Below, piece by piece: positions 9,295-17,174 of a stretch of DNA of 64,000 nt. The stretch is from Thermococcus sp. 18S1 (GTDB lineage: Archaea; Methanobacteriota_B; Thermococci; Thermococcales; Thermococcaceae): assembly GCF_012027645.1 (NCBI RefSeq), contig NZ_SNUU01000001.1, positions 310,001-374,000 of the forward strand, given 5' to 3'. Below the pieces are notes generated by a model. The model did not search any database. It saw nothing but the letters and a program-made list of their open reading frames with translations, and had not been told where the DNA came from. Position 1 is the stretch's first letter, and the number at the start of each line of letters is the position of its first letter. The translations under genes were made by a program, and so were the position numbers.

Positions 9295-9726
9295 TCAGTC
9301 CCCCCTAACGAGCAGGATGATTCCTATAACCAGGAATGCAACGGCCAATAGCGTCCTGAAGTCCATGGCCGGAAGGAGGAACGGCATGAACGGCCCCGCC
9401 AGTAGTACGGCGCCGAGAATTATAAGAACCACCGCTATCGCCTTTGAGTTCTCATCGCCGGAGAAGACTTCCCCCAGCCTTTCCTCAGTCTCGTCCACGA
9501 GCTCATTGAACCTGTCCGAGAGGGGCTTTTCTTTCTCCTCCCCCTCCTCTGGTATTACCAGGGCCGCTACAAAGTAGAGGAGCGTCATGGCAACGGGATT
9601 GAACACGAGGAGCACCACAAAGAGCAGCCTGACTATCGTGGGATCGATCTCAAGATGCTCGGCTATACCTCCAAGGACGCCGAGGAAAATCCTGTTCCGA
9701 CTGGACCTCACGAGTTTTCTCACCAT
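9295..9726 (-). CDS. PspC domain membrane protein
   Basis: 143 residues. The N-terminal PspC domain is clear (LVRSSRNRIFLGVLGGIAEHL, shown only in part: RIFLGVLGGIAEHLEIDPT, then a hydrophobic helix). A charged linker of about 50 residues (EEGEEKEKPL) follows, then two further hydrophobic segments that resemble LiaI-LiaF-TM. PspC proteins sense or transmit envelope stress in bacterial phage-shock systems. It sits 33 bp after the VVGDV-repeat gene and 1 bp before a small membrane protein gene. The start at 9726 was preferred because GGTGAG lies four bases upstream; a GTG at 9735 overlaps it. Confidence 0.85.
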   Translation of the reverse strand: MVRKLVRSSRNRIFLGVLGGIAEHLEIDPTIVRLLFVVLLVFNPVAMTLLYFVAALVIPEEGEEKEKPLSDRFNELVDETEERLGEVFSGDENSKAIAVVLIILGAVLLAGPFMPFLLPAMDFRTLLAVAFLVIGIILLVRGD

Positions 9727-9759
9727 CTCACTCACCGGAGAATGGAAAGTTGTGGGGAC

Positions 9760-10485
9760 TTAAAAGTCATTCCCCACGGTGACGTCGCCAACCACGTCCG
9801 AGACGCTGATGAGGATCGGCATACCATCCCCGGAGTGGGAGTTCCTGACGTCCCCAACGATGTCCTCTGCGCTGAGCTGGACCGAGAGGTTGACGGGAAC
9901 GGCGATGGCCACGTCGCCGACTACGTCCCGTATAACGACGTCGTTTCCAGCTACGATAGAGACGTCTCCCACTATGTTCTCAAGCCGGTATCCCGCCGCA
10001 GGGGTAGCGATGATATCCCCCACCACGTCCTCGGCGAGGATCCTGGTAGCATCGGCCTCAATCTCAACGTTCCCAACCAGTCCTCGGAACCAGACGTCCG
10101 CGAGGGAAGAGCCAACCTCGATAACCACTGTCCCGTTCCGGTAGTCGGAGCATACGTTGTGTCTCCCCAGGACTGTCTTCTTGTCGGGACAGTACACAGT
10201 CAAGAGACCGTCCCGGTAGCTGGTGTTGAGCGGGATGTTGCTCCTGACCACCACCCCGCTGACGTTCGATTCAACTAGGTGGACATCGCCGACTACGTTC
10301 TCCACAACTATCGCACCGGCATTGAACCTACCAACCTCCACGAGCTTCCCGGCGGCCTTTCGAGGAACCAGGCCTTCTATATGAATATGACCGCTGAGGG
10401 CAAGGACAACTATTATAGTCCCGACCAGGAGTACGAGCAGAACCCCACCGAGGAGGACCGTGGAAAAACCACCTTTTCTTCTCAT
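9760..10485 (-). CDS. Membrane-anchored VVGDV-repeat protein, Toastrack/DUF4097-like
   Basis: 241 residues: a basic start (MRRKGG), one transmembrane segment (about residues 7-31) and an extracellular region made of short beta repeats. At least six units carry (V/I)VGD(V/I), for example ENVVGDV, EDVVGDI, ENIVGDV, RDVVGDV, EDIVGDV and SDVVGDV. This is the pattern of a right-handed beta-helix or prism like the Toastrack domain (DUF4097/DUF2807) found with PspC in envelope stress systems. It is the first gene of the operon continuing to pspC. The start at 10485 has GGTGGGAT upstream. Domain identity is inferred from repeat pattern and neighbour. Confidence 0.72.
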   Translation of the reverse strand: MRRKGGFSTVLLGGVLLVLLVGTIIVVLALSGHIHIEGLVPRKAAGKLVEVGRFNAGAIVVENVVGDVHLVESNVSGVVVRSNIPLNTSYRDGLLTVYCPDKKTVLGRHNVCSDYRNGTVVIEVGSSLADVWFRGLVGNVEIEADATRILAEDVVGDIIATPAAGYRLENIVGDVSIVAGNDVVIRDVVGDVAIAVPVNLSVQLSAEDIVGDVRNSHSGDGMPILISVSDVVGDVTVGNDF

Positions 10486-10594
10486 TCCATCCCACCGGAA
10501 CGGTATCACCGCCAGCCCGTATAAAGGTTACGCCCGTAGAAAGTCACTCATACATTTCAGCCAGCACCAAAGGAAACAGAAAATGGGGTAAACA

Positions 10595-11095
10595 TCACTT
10601 AAGAAGCTTCACAAACTCCCTCATCCAGGCGTAGAGGTCGCCGGGATGCCTTGAGCTCACCCAGTTGCCGTCAACGACTACCTCTTCGTTCACCCATTCG
10701 GCACCGGCGTTCTTCACGTCGTCCTTGATGGTTATGGTGCTCGTCCCCTTCCTGCCTTTGAGCACACCGGCGGAGATGAGTATCTGCGGCCCGTGGCAGA
10801 TGCTGGCAACGGGCTTTCCGGCCTCGAACATCTTTCTGGTTATCTCGACGGCCTTCTCGTTGAGTCTGACTATCTCCGGGGCCTTTCCGCCAGGCAGGAC
10901 GAGGGCATCGAACTCGTCCGGGTCAACCTCCTCGAAGGCGAGGTCAACGTTGACGGGATAACCGTGCTTGCCCGTTATCTTGCCCCGCTCAAAGCTCGCC
11001 ACGTAGACCTCGTGCCCCTCCTCCTTTATCCTGTGGAGGGGGTAGATAAGCTCCAGGTCTTCAAAACCGTCGGCACTAAGAAACAGCACCCTCAT
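10595..11095 (-). CDS. pfpI: DJ-1/PfpI family intracellular protease
   Basis: 166 residues from the start chosen (MRVLFLSADGFED), exactly the length of Pyrococcus PfpI. The nucleophile elbow is ASICHGPQ with Cys100 and His101, and the partner Glu74 is in GKAPEI. PfpI forms ring-shaped hexamers; the family has been described as a protease, and related proteins as deglycases. Upstream ATG at 11110 adds five residues not seen in the family and is less likely. It is a single gene, facing the Lrp gene's promoter region 75 bp away on the same strand side. Confidence 0.92.
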   Translation of the reverse strand: MRVLFLSADGFEDLELIYPLHRIKEEGHEVYVASFERGKITGKHGYPVNVDLAFEEVDPDEFDALVLPGGKAPEIVRLNEKAVEITRKMFEAGKPVASICHGPQILISAGVLKGRKGTSTITIKDDVKNAGAEWVNEEVVVDGNWVSSRHPGDLYAWMREFVKLLK

Positions 11096-11169
11096 CTCAA
11101 ACACCTCCATCCAAACGCTTAGAGGGAAATAGAAATGGGATATTTATAATCCTTTCTGGACAAAAATAG

Positions 11170-11622
11170 TCAGAGAGGAAGCTCCGTGGTCTCCTTGTGT
11201 ATCTTGAGGACGACCATGGTGTGGGTCGCCACGACGCCGTCGATCTCCCCGATGGTGTCGAGGAATTCGTTGAGCTCGTCGCTCCCGCCGGTTCTGATTT
11301 TGACCAGCATGTCGTAGTCGCCGGTGGTCTCGTATATCTCGACGATCTGGGGGTGCTGCTTGAGCTCGTTGGCGACGTGAGAGTACATGCCGGCCTTGGA
11401 TTTTATGAGGATGAACGCCAGGATCTGGAAACCGAGGGAGTCGGGGTCAAGTATGACCGTGAACTTCTTTATTATGCCCCTGTCCTTCAGCTTTTTGATC
11501 CTCTCATAAACCGTCGACTCCGCCAGCCCGACCTCCTTGGAAATCTCCCTCAGGGGCGTTCTGCTGTTTTTCTGGAGGATGGAGAGGATTCTCTTGTCAG
11601 TATCGTCCAAACCCATTCGCAT
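11170..11622 (-). CDS. Lrp/AsnC family transcription regulator
   Basis: About 150 residues: N-terminal winged helix-turn-helix (DDTDKRILSILQ, recognition helix LAESTVYERIKKLK) and C-terminal RAM ligand/oligomer domain ending in THTMVVLKIHKETTELPL. Such proteins are feast/famine regulators that bind amino acids. The start is set at 11622 because GGCGGTGAT lies just upstream; several in-frame ATGs (11616 to 11628) are possible. It is divergent from the DRG-type GTPase gene, with a TATA-like ATTTATAAT about 50 bp downstream belonging to the pfpI side. The target genes are not known. Confidence 0.88.
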   Translation of the reverse strand: MRMGLDDTDKRILSILQKNSRTPLREISKEVGLAESTVYERIKKLKDRGIIKKFTVILDPDSLGFQILAFILIKSKAGMYSHVANELKQHPQIVEIYETTGDYDMLVKIRTGGSDELNEFLDTIGEIDGVVATHTMVVLKIHKETTELPL

Positions 11623-11741
11623 GAGCATCACCGCCGGTAAAAAATTTTCGAAAGGTTATATAAACTTGCCGATTCTGGGGAACCATACTTTTATAAAACG
11701 CCGCTCACCTTTTACCTCTAGAAGTTCTGGGAGGGTCAGCG

Positions 11742-12908
11742 ATGCCAACGAACGTCACAGCGGAGTATCTGGCGGCGGAAGAGGAATACAGGAACGCCAA
11801 GACTATTCCAGAGAAGATCCGCGCCCTTGAGAAGATGTATGCCACCGTCCCAAAGCACAAGGGAACGGAAAAGCTCAGACTCCAGATAAAGCGAAAGCTC
11901 GCCGAGCTGAGGAAGGAGCTTGAGAAGCAGCGCCAGATGAAGAAGGGCGGTGGCGGCCCGTCGCTGAGCGTCAGGAAGGAGGGCGCGGCACAGATAGTCC
12001 TCGCTGGCCTCCCGAACGTTGGAAAGAGCTCACTCATGAAGGCCCTCACAAACGTCGACGCCGACGTCGCGGACTACGCCTTCACCACCGTCGAGCCCAT
12101 CCCGGGAATGATGCACCACAAGGACGTCCAGATACAGCTTGTCGAGGTCCCGGGCCTCGTTGAGGGCGCCGCCCTCGGAAAGGGCATGGGGCCGCAGCTT
12201 CTCAGCGTTATCCGAAACGCCGACGCCGTGGCAATAGTCGTTGACCTGTCCCAGGATCCGGTAAAGCAGCTGGAAACCCTCCTCAAGGAGTTCGAGAGGG
12301 CGGGAATAAAGCTCAACAAGCGCCGCCCGAGGGTGGAGATAAAGAGGACCGCGATGGGCGGAATCGTCATCAACGGCCAGGAGAACATCAAGGGCGACAT
12401 AAGCGAGGTCATGAAGATGCTCAGGGAAGAGCGCATTCACTCCGCGGAGATAACGGTGAAAGAACCCGTGACGCTCGAGGACTTCGCGGATGCACTCGAC
12501 GAGAGCCTCGTCTGGAGGAGGGCCATAATCATCGCCAACAAGGGCGACGCCCCCGGGAGCAAGGAGAACTACGAGAAGCTCGTTGAAGCCTACGGGGACA
12601 GGTTCAAGATAATCCCCGTCTCGGCGAAGAGGAAGATACAGCTGGACAAACTCAAGGACGAACTCTACGAGCTGGCAGGGATTATCCGCGTCTTCACCAA
12701 GAGTCCCGGCGAGGAGCCGGCCTACCCGCCGGTGCCACTGAAGAAGGGCTCGACCGTCATGGATTTAGCGGAAAGGATACACAAGGACTTCGCCAAGAAC
12801 TTCCGCTACGCCCGCGTCTGGGGCAAGAGCGTGAAGTTCCCGGGTCAGCGCGTTGGAGCCGACCACGTGCTCGAAGATGGGGATATAGTGGAGATTCACG
12901 CGAGGTAA
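11742..12908 (+). CDS. DRG/Obg-type GTPase with TGS domain
   Basis: 388 residues. A helical N-terminal region (1-80) is followed by the G domain: G1 GLPNVGKSS (89-97), switch region around FTTVEP, G3 EVPGLVEGA (Glu replacing the usual Asp), G4 NKGD and G5 SAKRK. The C-terminal 75 residues form a TGS domain (MDLAERIHKDF to the last residue). Archaeal DRG-like GTPases are linked to ribosomes and translation. GGGAGGGTCAGCG precedes the ATG. The TATA-like TTTTATAAA at 11690 is its likely promoter. It is monocistronic and divergent from the Lrp gene. Confidence 0.9.
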   Translation: MPTNVTAEYLAAEEEYRNAKTIPEKIRALEKMYATVPKHKGTEKLRLQIKRKLAELRKELEKQRQMKKGGGGPSLSVRKEGAAQIVLAGLPNVGKSSLMKALTNVDADVADYAFTTVEPIPGMMHHKDVQIQLVEVPGLVEGAALGKGMGPQLLSVIRNADAVAIVVDLSQDPVKQLETLLKEFERAGIKLNKRRPRVEIKRTAMGGIVINGQENIKGDISEVMKMLREERIHSAEITVKEPVTLEDFADALDESLVWRRAIIIANKGDAPGSKENYEKLVEAYGDRFKIIPVSAKRKIQLDKLKDELYELAGIIRVFTKSPGEEPAYPPVPLKKGSTVMDLAERIHKDFAKNFRYARVWGKSVKFPGQRVGADHVLEDGDIVEIHAR

Positions 12909-12968
12909 AGGGTTTCTTTTCTCTCCCTGCGAAACCCATAAATAATCTAAGGTAGAGAAGTTCCACTG

Positions 12969-13289
12969 ATGGAGAGCAGGGAAGTTGTAAGGAGAATAAA
13001 AAACGTTATTCTGAAGGAGTTCTCGAAGAGGGGTGTTAACGTAGAAGAGGTTCTCCTCTTTGGCTCCCGGGCCAGGGGAGACTTTAGAGAGGGCTCAGAC
13101 TGGGACGTTCTCGTCGTAATTTCAGAAGACATAGACAGAAAGAAATACAGGGAGTTATGGTACAGCGTTTACAGGCATGTTGATGTTCCCCTTGATCTCG
13201 TGATAGTATCAAAAGAGGCATTTGAAAAATACGTGAGTTCTCCGGGGTTCATATACTACTACGCCGCCAGGGAGGGGGTAAAGATATGA
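12969..13289 (+). CDS. MNT-type nucleotidyltransferase (HEPN-MNT antitoxin)
   Basis: 106 residues with the minimal nucleotidyltransferase signature GSRARG (32-37) followed by SDWDVLV, giving the metal-binding Asp44 and Asp46. A third Asp (PLDLVIV) completes the site. In HEPN/MNT toxin-antitoxin systems the MNT protein is the antitoxin; some members add AMP to the HEPN toxin. The stop overlaps the start of the HEPN open frame (ATGA), which is the normal arrangement. Its partner is truncated here (see next entry), so the pair may no longer function as a toxin system. Confidence 0.85.
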   Translation: MESREVVRRIKNVILKEFSKRGVNVEEVLLFGSRARGDFREGSDWDVLVVISEDIDRKKYRELWYSVYRHVDVPLDLVIVSKEAFEKYVSSPGFIYYYAAREGVKI

Positions 13290-13639
13290 GACCCGACGTG
13301 GCGGCGTGGATAAAGCGGGCTGAGGAAGACCTGTTCACAGCGGAGGCACTCCTAAGTTTTAAGAAGCCTGCACCTTGGATAATATGCTTCCACGCGCAGC
13401 AGGCTGCAGAGAAGTTCCTGAAGGCGTTCGGTGACTTCCTTGGCCCGAAGCCGGAGAGGGAACTGATTCTCCTCGCCGCCATAGAACTCTACCGAGAGGG
13501 GGAAGCTGAGCCTCGGGAAAGCCTCTGAATTCGCCGGTCTTAGCGTGAGGGAGTTCCTCTACGAGCTGAGGAAGAGGGCGTGCCGATAAATTACACGAGG
13601 GAAGAGGCGGAGGCGGGTGCAATTCTTCTCATGGTTTAA
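13286..13639 (+). pseudogene. Chimeric HEPN / UPF0175 remnant
   Basis: The frame open to 13528 begins as a HEPN domain (residues 1-48: MRPDVAAWIKRAEEDL to AAEKFLKAF, with the typical FHAQQAAEKFLKA helix). It then switches to a UPF0175-like sequence (PERELILLAAIELYREG) instead of the second half of HEPN, so the catalytic region is lost. After the run of five G at about 13497-13501 the UPF0175 reading continues in the next frame (KLSLGKASEFAGLSVREF), and near 13577 another one-base shift restores GVPINYTREEAEAGA up to a stop at 13637. The picture is a deletion fusing two toxin-antitoxin genes plus two compensating G-run frameshifts. Sequencing error at the G runs could explain the shifts but not the fusion. 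Confidence 0.7.
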
Positions 13640-14732
13640 TTCTTAAGGCGGCCTCTTGGTAAAACTTGTATTTAAACCGGTAAATGCTCATCACCTTGCT
13701 CCTGGACTGTTTTTCGACTATCCCCATGTCGAGAAGGGTCTCGAGCGTGTTAACGACGCTGACCTCGGTCAGTCCGGAGAGCCTCGCAAGGGACGAGGGC
13801 CTGGAAACGCCCTCACCCATGGCGTTTAAGAGCGCTATCACTTTCCTCTGGTACTCCCTCTGCGGACGCAAATTAACAAAACTCCTGAGTTCGCTCATGG
13901 CCCTTTTAATGGCTTCCTCGCTGGCACTTCTAAGGGCTCTCCTGTGGGTAAGGCCGTCAATCCTTCCCCTGCCGTAAGATGAGAGGTAACCCGGGAAACC
14001 GCCGAGTTCGGCAGATGCTTCCTGAAGCTCTTCAAGGGAGAAATCCACGTTTCCCGCCGCGAGCAGGCCATTTTTTAAAAACTCAACCCCAGTTTGAACG
14101 TCCCACGGATCCACATCAACCCTAACCGGGGCGCGTCCATAGAGGTAGTCATCGTATTCCGGGCTCAGGAGTTTCTTAAAGAGGCCCATGGCGGAGCCCG
14201 TAAAGATTATCGTAGGCCTTCTATCTGCGAGAACGTTGTGGAGCCTCCAAAGCGCCGCGAGGAGCTTGTTCCTTTCCGTCCGAATGTCCTGAACTTCATC
14301 CCATACGAGCAGAGTGCCCTCGGGCAGGGCCTTCATAACCTCGTCAAAGATGGCCCCGGGGTTCTTGGGGGCGATGGAAACCCCATCTTCTTTCTCCAAA
14401 ACCGCCTCGAAGAACTTTACGCCCAGGGATATTCTTTTGAGCCTGAGTTTGTCCTCGTGAACGAGGTTCGCAACGTCCAGTCCGAACCTCTCAACGAATT
14501 CTGTGAAGTTGTGAATGCCGGCGAAGTTTGAATAGACCACCGGTTTGCCAGTTTCAGAGGAGTAGTAAGAAGCGAATGCCCTCGCGAGGCTGGTCTTCCC
14601 CACGGCCCTCGGCCCTATGAGTGCAACCCAGCGTCTCTTTTCGATGACAAGCTGACGCAACCGGGAAACTTCCTTTTCCCTGCCGTACAGTTCATCAACT
14701 CTGATTATTGGGGTCTCCGGAAAGGGCTCCAT
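13629..14732 (-). CDS. Archaeal AAA-type ATPase with winged-helix C-terminus
   Basis: 367 residues of the archaeal ATPase family (PF01637-like, P-loop STAND/AAA relatives). The Walker A is GPRAVGKTS (40-48), Walker B is TLLVWDEVQD, and a sensor-like TGSAMG follows. The last 90 residues form a winged helix (SRPSSLARLSGLTEVSVV). The function is unknown; these genes multiply in Thermococcales accessory regions and are thought to link to DNA or mobile elements. It converges on the broken HEPN/UPF0175 remnant and overlaps its end. The start at 14732 has GGTGGAT upstream; the next in-frame start adds four residues. Confidence 0.82.
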   Translation of the reverse strand: MEPFPETPIIRVDELYGREKEVSRLRQLVIEKRRWVALIGPRAVGKTSLARAFASYYSSETGKPVVYSNFAGIHNFTEFVERFGLDVANLVHEDKLRLKRISLGVKFFEAVLEKEDGVSIAPKNPGAIFDEVMKALPEGTLLVWDEVQDIRTERNKLLAALWRLHNVLADRRPTIIFTGSAMGLFKKLLSPEYDDYLYGRAPVRVDVDPWDVQTGVEFLKNGLLAAGNVDFSLEELQEASAELGGFPGYLSSYGRGRIDGLTHRRALRSASEEAIKRAMSELRSFVNLRPQREYQRKVIALLNAMGEGVSRPSSLARLSGLTEVSVVNTLETLLDMGIVEKQSRSKVMSIYRFKYKFYQEAALRIKP

Positions 14733-14812
14733 GCTATCCACCACATTTTTTAAGATTAAAAAATCCCGTATTTAAGCGTTTTGGAAGCTTTAAAAGCGAG
14801 ATAAATGCAATA

Positions 14813-14838
14813 GAAAAGCCGAACATAGCGGGCTTTTC
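14813..14838. repeat. Hairpin in the AT-rich gap before the mosaic membrane protein
   Basis: GAAAAGCC at 14813-14820 and GGCTTTTC at 14831-14838 are perfectly complementary with a 10-base loop. A second small dyad, CTCG-AAAAA-CGAG, follows at about 14887. The gap 14733-14948 is AT-rich and holds no gene. Candidate terminator or leader structure; direction is not clear. Confidence 0.4.
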
Positions 14839-14948
14839 CATGTCCAGAAAATTTGAGTAATAACGAACATAAAATGACATTCAATTCTCGAAAAACGAGA
14901 CGAAACCCCTAAATATTTTCGCGCCCTACTCCTTCGGGTGGTGTCACG

Positions 14949-16307
14949 TTGCAGGCCAACGTAAACCTCGACGCCCTTCTTGAGAAGATGAAGGCCGAGC
15001 TGGAGCGGGTGAAGAACCCTAAAATCCGAGATGACTTCAAAAAGACAGAAGAATGTTTCAGGCTTGCTGAACCATTTATTCGAGAGAGAGAGAGAGAGAG
15101 AAAAGAATCAGCACTCTCTAAATTAACCCAGAAACGGTTTGATCATGAATTAGAACTCAGTACAAGTGCCCTTTTGTTATTGTTTGTTATGACTCCCCTC
15201 GCAGTTATGTTGTTAATTATGGCAATAACTGCTGAAGAAACAACAGCGAGAATACTTTCCCTCTCCGGAGCAGGAGTATTCATTGTCATTGGGTTGGGTA
15301 TGTACTTTTCAGAAAAGCACAAGATAGCGCAAATAACCAAAGAGATAGAGGATATAGAAAAACAAATCAAGGATATCGATAAAAAACTCAGAAATGCCTT
15401 CTCAGACAACAAGCATGATTGCAGTAACATTCCAGAAATCCTAAGCGGCAGGGGACTCGTGGGATATGTATTTCCCGATCTAGAAAGTGCCCTCATTTTT
15501 ACCATGGAGGGAAAATTCGAAGAAGCTAGGGACTGGTTCATAAAATCTAAAGAAGAGAGTGAAGAACTAGCAAAAAAGTTTGAATCTTTTCCATGGAAGG
15601 CCTATGAAGTTTTTGGTCTAAAAAAACGTGAATTTATCCAAAGTTCAAAAGGCATTGTTCAAGTTCTCTCCTTCGCCGCCCGTGCCTGCGATGCCCTCTA
15701 CCTCGGTGACGTGGAGAAAATGCGTGAGCTACTCGACGAGGCCAGAAGAATGCTTGACGAGCGCAATAAATTCGTCATCGGTGATATTAAGTTCTTCAAG
15801 TACCTCTTCGAGTTCCACTACTTCCTTCTCAAGGCCGTCGTCGAGGCTTACGAGGCTGAAATGGGAGCGGTCGCAAGGGCAACAGAAGAGCAGGCAGAGC
15901 GCTTCGCCGCGGCCAAACCCGTTGAAGTGCCCGAGACCGTCGAGAGGGTTACCGTTTCAGCCGAAGAACCAGAGAAAGAACTATATCGCGGTGAAGTCCG
16001 CTTCAAGATGGGCGCAATGAGTCAGGAGCGCGTTGGAACTCTCGTCATCACGAACAAGAGGCTCAAGCTCACGGGCAAGTACAGGCTGAGGGGGTCCACC
16101 CTCGCTCTGAAAGCCGCTTTGAGAGCTGCTGGAATCGGCGAGGTTTACGAGGATATCCCGCTGAAGGACATCGGCTGGCTTGAGCTGAAAAAAGCACTAC
16201 TCGGCGGCTACTACCTTGAATTCAACGTGAGGGGCAAGAAGTACACGATTTACACCGACGCGGCACAGCACATCTACAACCTGCTCAGGCAGTACACGAA
16301 CACCTAA
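14949..16307 (+). CDS. Mosaic membrane protein with C-terminal PH/GRAM-like domain
   Basis: 452 residues read from TTG (GGTGGTGTCACG upstream). Order: helical segment (1-70) with a repeated Arg-Glu run, two transmembrane helices (about 75-95 and 103-120), a coiled coil (about 120-150), a helical region, then a C-terminal beta-rich domain (about 350-452) resembling bacterial PH/GRAM-like domains (LVITNKRLKLTGKY, KYTIYTDAAQHIYNLL). The first 650 bases are clearly AT-rich with rare codons, whereas the last 600 are GC-rich like the rest of the chromosome, so the gene looks recombined. The function is unknown; a membrane-associated lipid or protein binding role is only a guess. Confidence 0.75.
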   Translation: MQANVNLDALLEKMKAELERVKNPKIRDDFKKTEECFRLAEPFIRERERERKESALSKLTQKRFDHELELSTSALLLLFVMTPLAVMLLIMAITAEETTARILSLSGAGVFIVIGLGMYFSEKHKIAQITKEIEDIEKQIKDIDKKLRNAFSDNKHDCSNIPEILSGRGLVGYVFPDLESALIFTMEGKFEEARDWFIKSKEESEELAKKFESFPWKAYEVFGLKKREFIQSSKGIVQVLSFAARACDALYLGDVEKMRELLDEARRMLDERNKFVIGDIKFFKYLFEFHYFLLKAVVEAYEAEMGAVARATEEQAERFAAAKPVEVPETVERVTVSAEEPEKELYRGEVRFKMGAMSQERVGTLVITNKRLKLTGKYRLRGSTLALKAALRAAGIGEVYEDIPLKDIGWLELKKALLGGYYLEFNVRGKKYTIYTDAAQHIYNLLRQYTNT

Positions 16308-16390
16308 CTCCTAATTCCTTTTTTGCGAGTCGAATTATTCCAACGTCTTTTGCGTCGGAATAAGATTCCAACATCATGCAGGTGAATTTT

Positions 16391-16500
16391 CTGGGGGCGA
16401 GGGGCTTTGCCCCCAGGAGTTTTAGAGAAAACGGGGTGGTGGGGCAGAGCCCCATTCCGGGGGTTTGAGAGTACAGAGAGATAAGGGGCGGAGCCCCCTT
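16391..16500. repeat. Three GGGGC-N3-GCCCC palindromes in tandem
   Basis: GGGGC-N3-GCCCC occurs at 16401-16413 (N3 TTT), 16441-16453 (AGA) and 16485-16497 (GGA), spaced 40 and 44 bases apart. The first is embedded in an 8-bp-armed hairpin (16391-16416, CTGGGGGC and GCCCCCAG), the second is flanked by T and A (TGGGGC and GCCCCA), the third by AA and CTT with one bulged C. They lie between two converging genes. REP-like element or multiple terminators; not known to me. Confidence 0.65.
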
Positions 16501-16509
16501 GTCTTTCGT

Positions 16510-16995
16510 CTAGCGGCAAAACGGCCCCCTGCACTTCCTCCCGCCCTTTCCGGTCACCGCGTCGAGGCTGAACTCCTTTCCGTCGAGGCTGTCCATGATG
16601 AGCTTTTCCCCATCTCTCTCGTAGAGCCAGAACACCTTGTAGGCCCGCGCTTCCCGAACTATCTCTATCCGGGGAAGCCACCAGGAGACGATCCTCGAGT
16701 TTCCCCAGGTTATCGCGCTCTCAAAGGCTTTCATCCTGGCCTCCTCGTAATCAACGAGCGGCTCCATGACGCTCCTCCCCTCTACGTCCCACTCGTAGAG
16801 GTCTATGAACCCGTCCCCCCTCTCCGCGCCCAGGCGGTAGAGGTCCACGTAGGCAAAGTAATCGAGAACACGGTCGCTTCTGCCCAGGCGCTTGTAGAAG
16901 AGCTTCAGGTGGAAGATGTGGTACGGGTACAGCACAAAGCCGGGATTCGAGACATCCTCCGGTCTGAATATAGGCCTCATTATGCTGACCTTCAT
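16510..16995 (-). CDS. Hypothetical protein
   Basis: 161 residues from MKVSIMRPIF. Rich in aromatic residues (YPYHIFHLKLFY, WWLPRIEI, FWLYERDG) and ending in a short cysteine motif (GRKCRGPFCR). I do not recognise the family. The start at 16995 has GGTGCTGGAAT upstream; a longer open frame to 17073 runs into the promoter of the divergent proline locus. It converges on the GGGGC palindromes. Base composition is like the chromosome. Nothing nearby suggests a role. Confidence 0.65.
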   Translation of the reverse strand: MKVSIMRPIFRPEDVSNPGFVLYPYHIFHLKLFYKRLGRSDRVLDYFAYVDLYRLGAERGDGFIDLYEWDVEGRSVMEPLVDYEEARMKAFESAITWGNSRIVSWWLPRIEIVREARAYKVFWLYERDGEKLIMDSLDGKEFSLDAVTGKGGRKCRGPFCR

Positions 16996-17098
16996 ATTCC
17001 AGCACCGTTCAATATACACAGGATATATTATTAACGATTGCGCATGTTTTGTCACAATTTTAGAACGCCACATCTAACATCCGGAATAATTAAACCAA

Positions 17099-17153
17099 TA
17101 AATTTATATTCGTCAAACACATACTAGTGAGCTGATGTCCTTTAATCGACATC
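17099..17153 (+). promoter_or_regulatory. Promoter and dyad before the proline uptake genes
   Basis: TATA box AAATTTATATT at 17099-17109 with A-rich bases upstream. At 17134-17153 is the dyad GATGTC-N8-GACATC, which would overlie the expected transcription start. Position suits a repressor operator or a leader hairpin. The ribosome site GAGGTGGGT is at 17162. Confidence 0.45.
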
Positions 17154-17174
17154 GATGCATTGAGGTGGGTTAGA

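Noticed and set aside
15064-15104. GAGA repeat run resembling a microsatellite or CRISPR-like repeat
   Set aside because: It codes for the Arg-Glu run of the mosaic membrane protein; no spacers or repeated units follow.
16304-16681. 125-residue frame on the minus strand through the GGGGC palindromes
   Set aside because: Composition is repeat-driven (Gly/Arg-rich), it overlaps the hypothetical gene in another frame and has no family resemblance.
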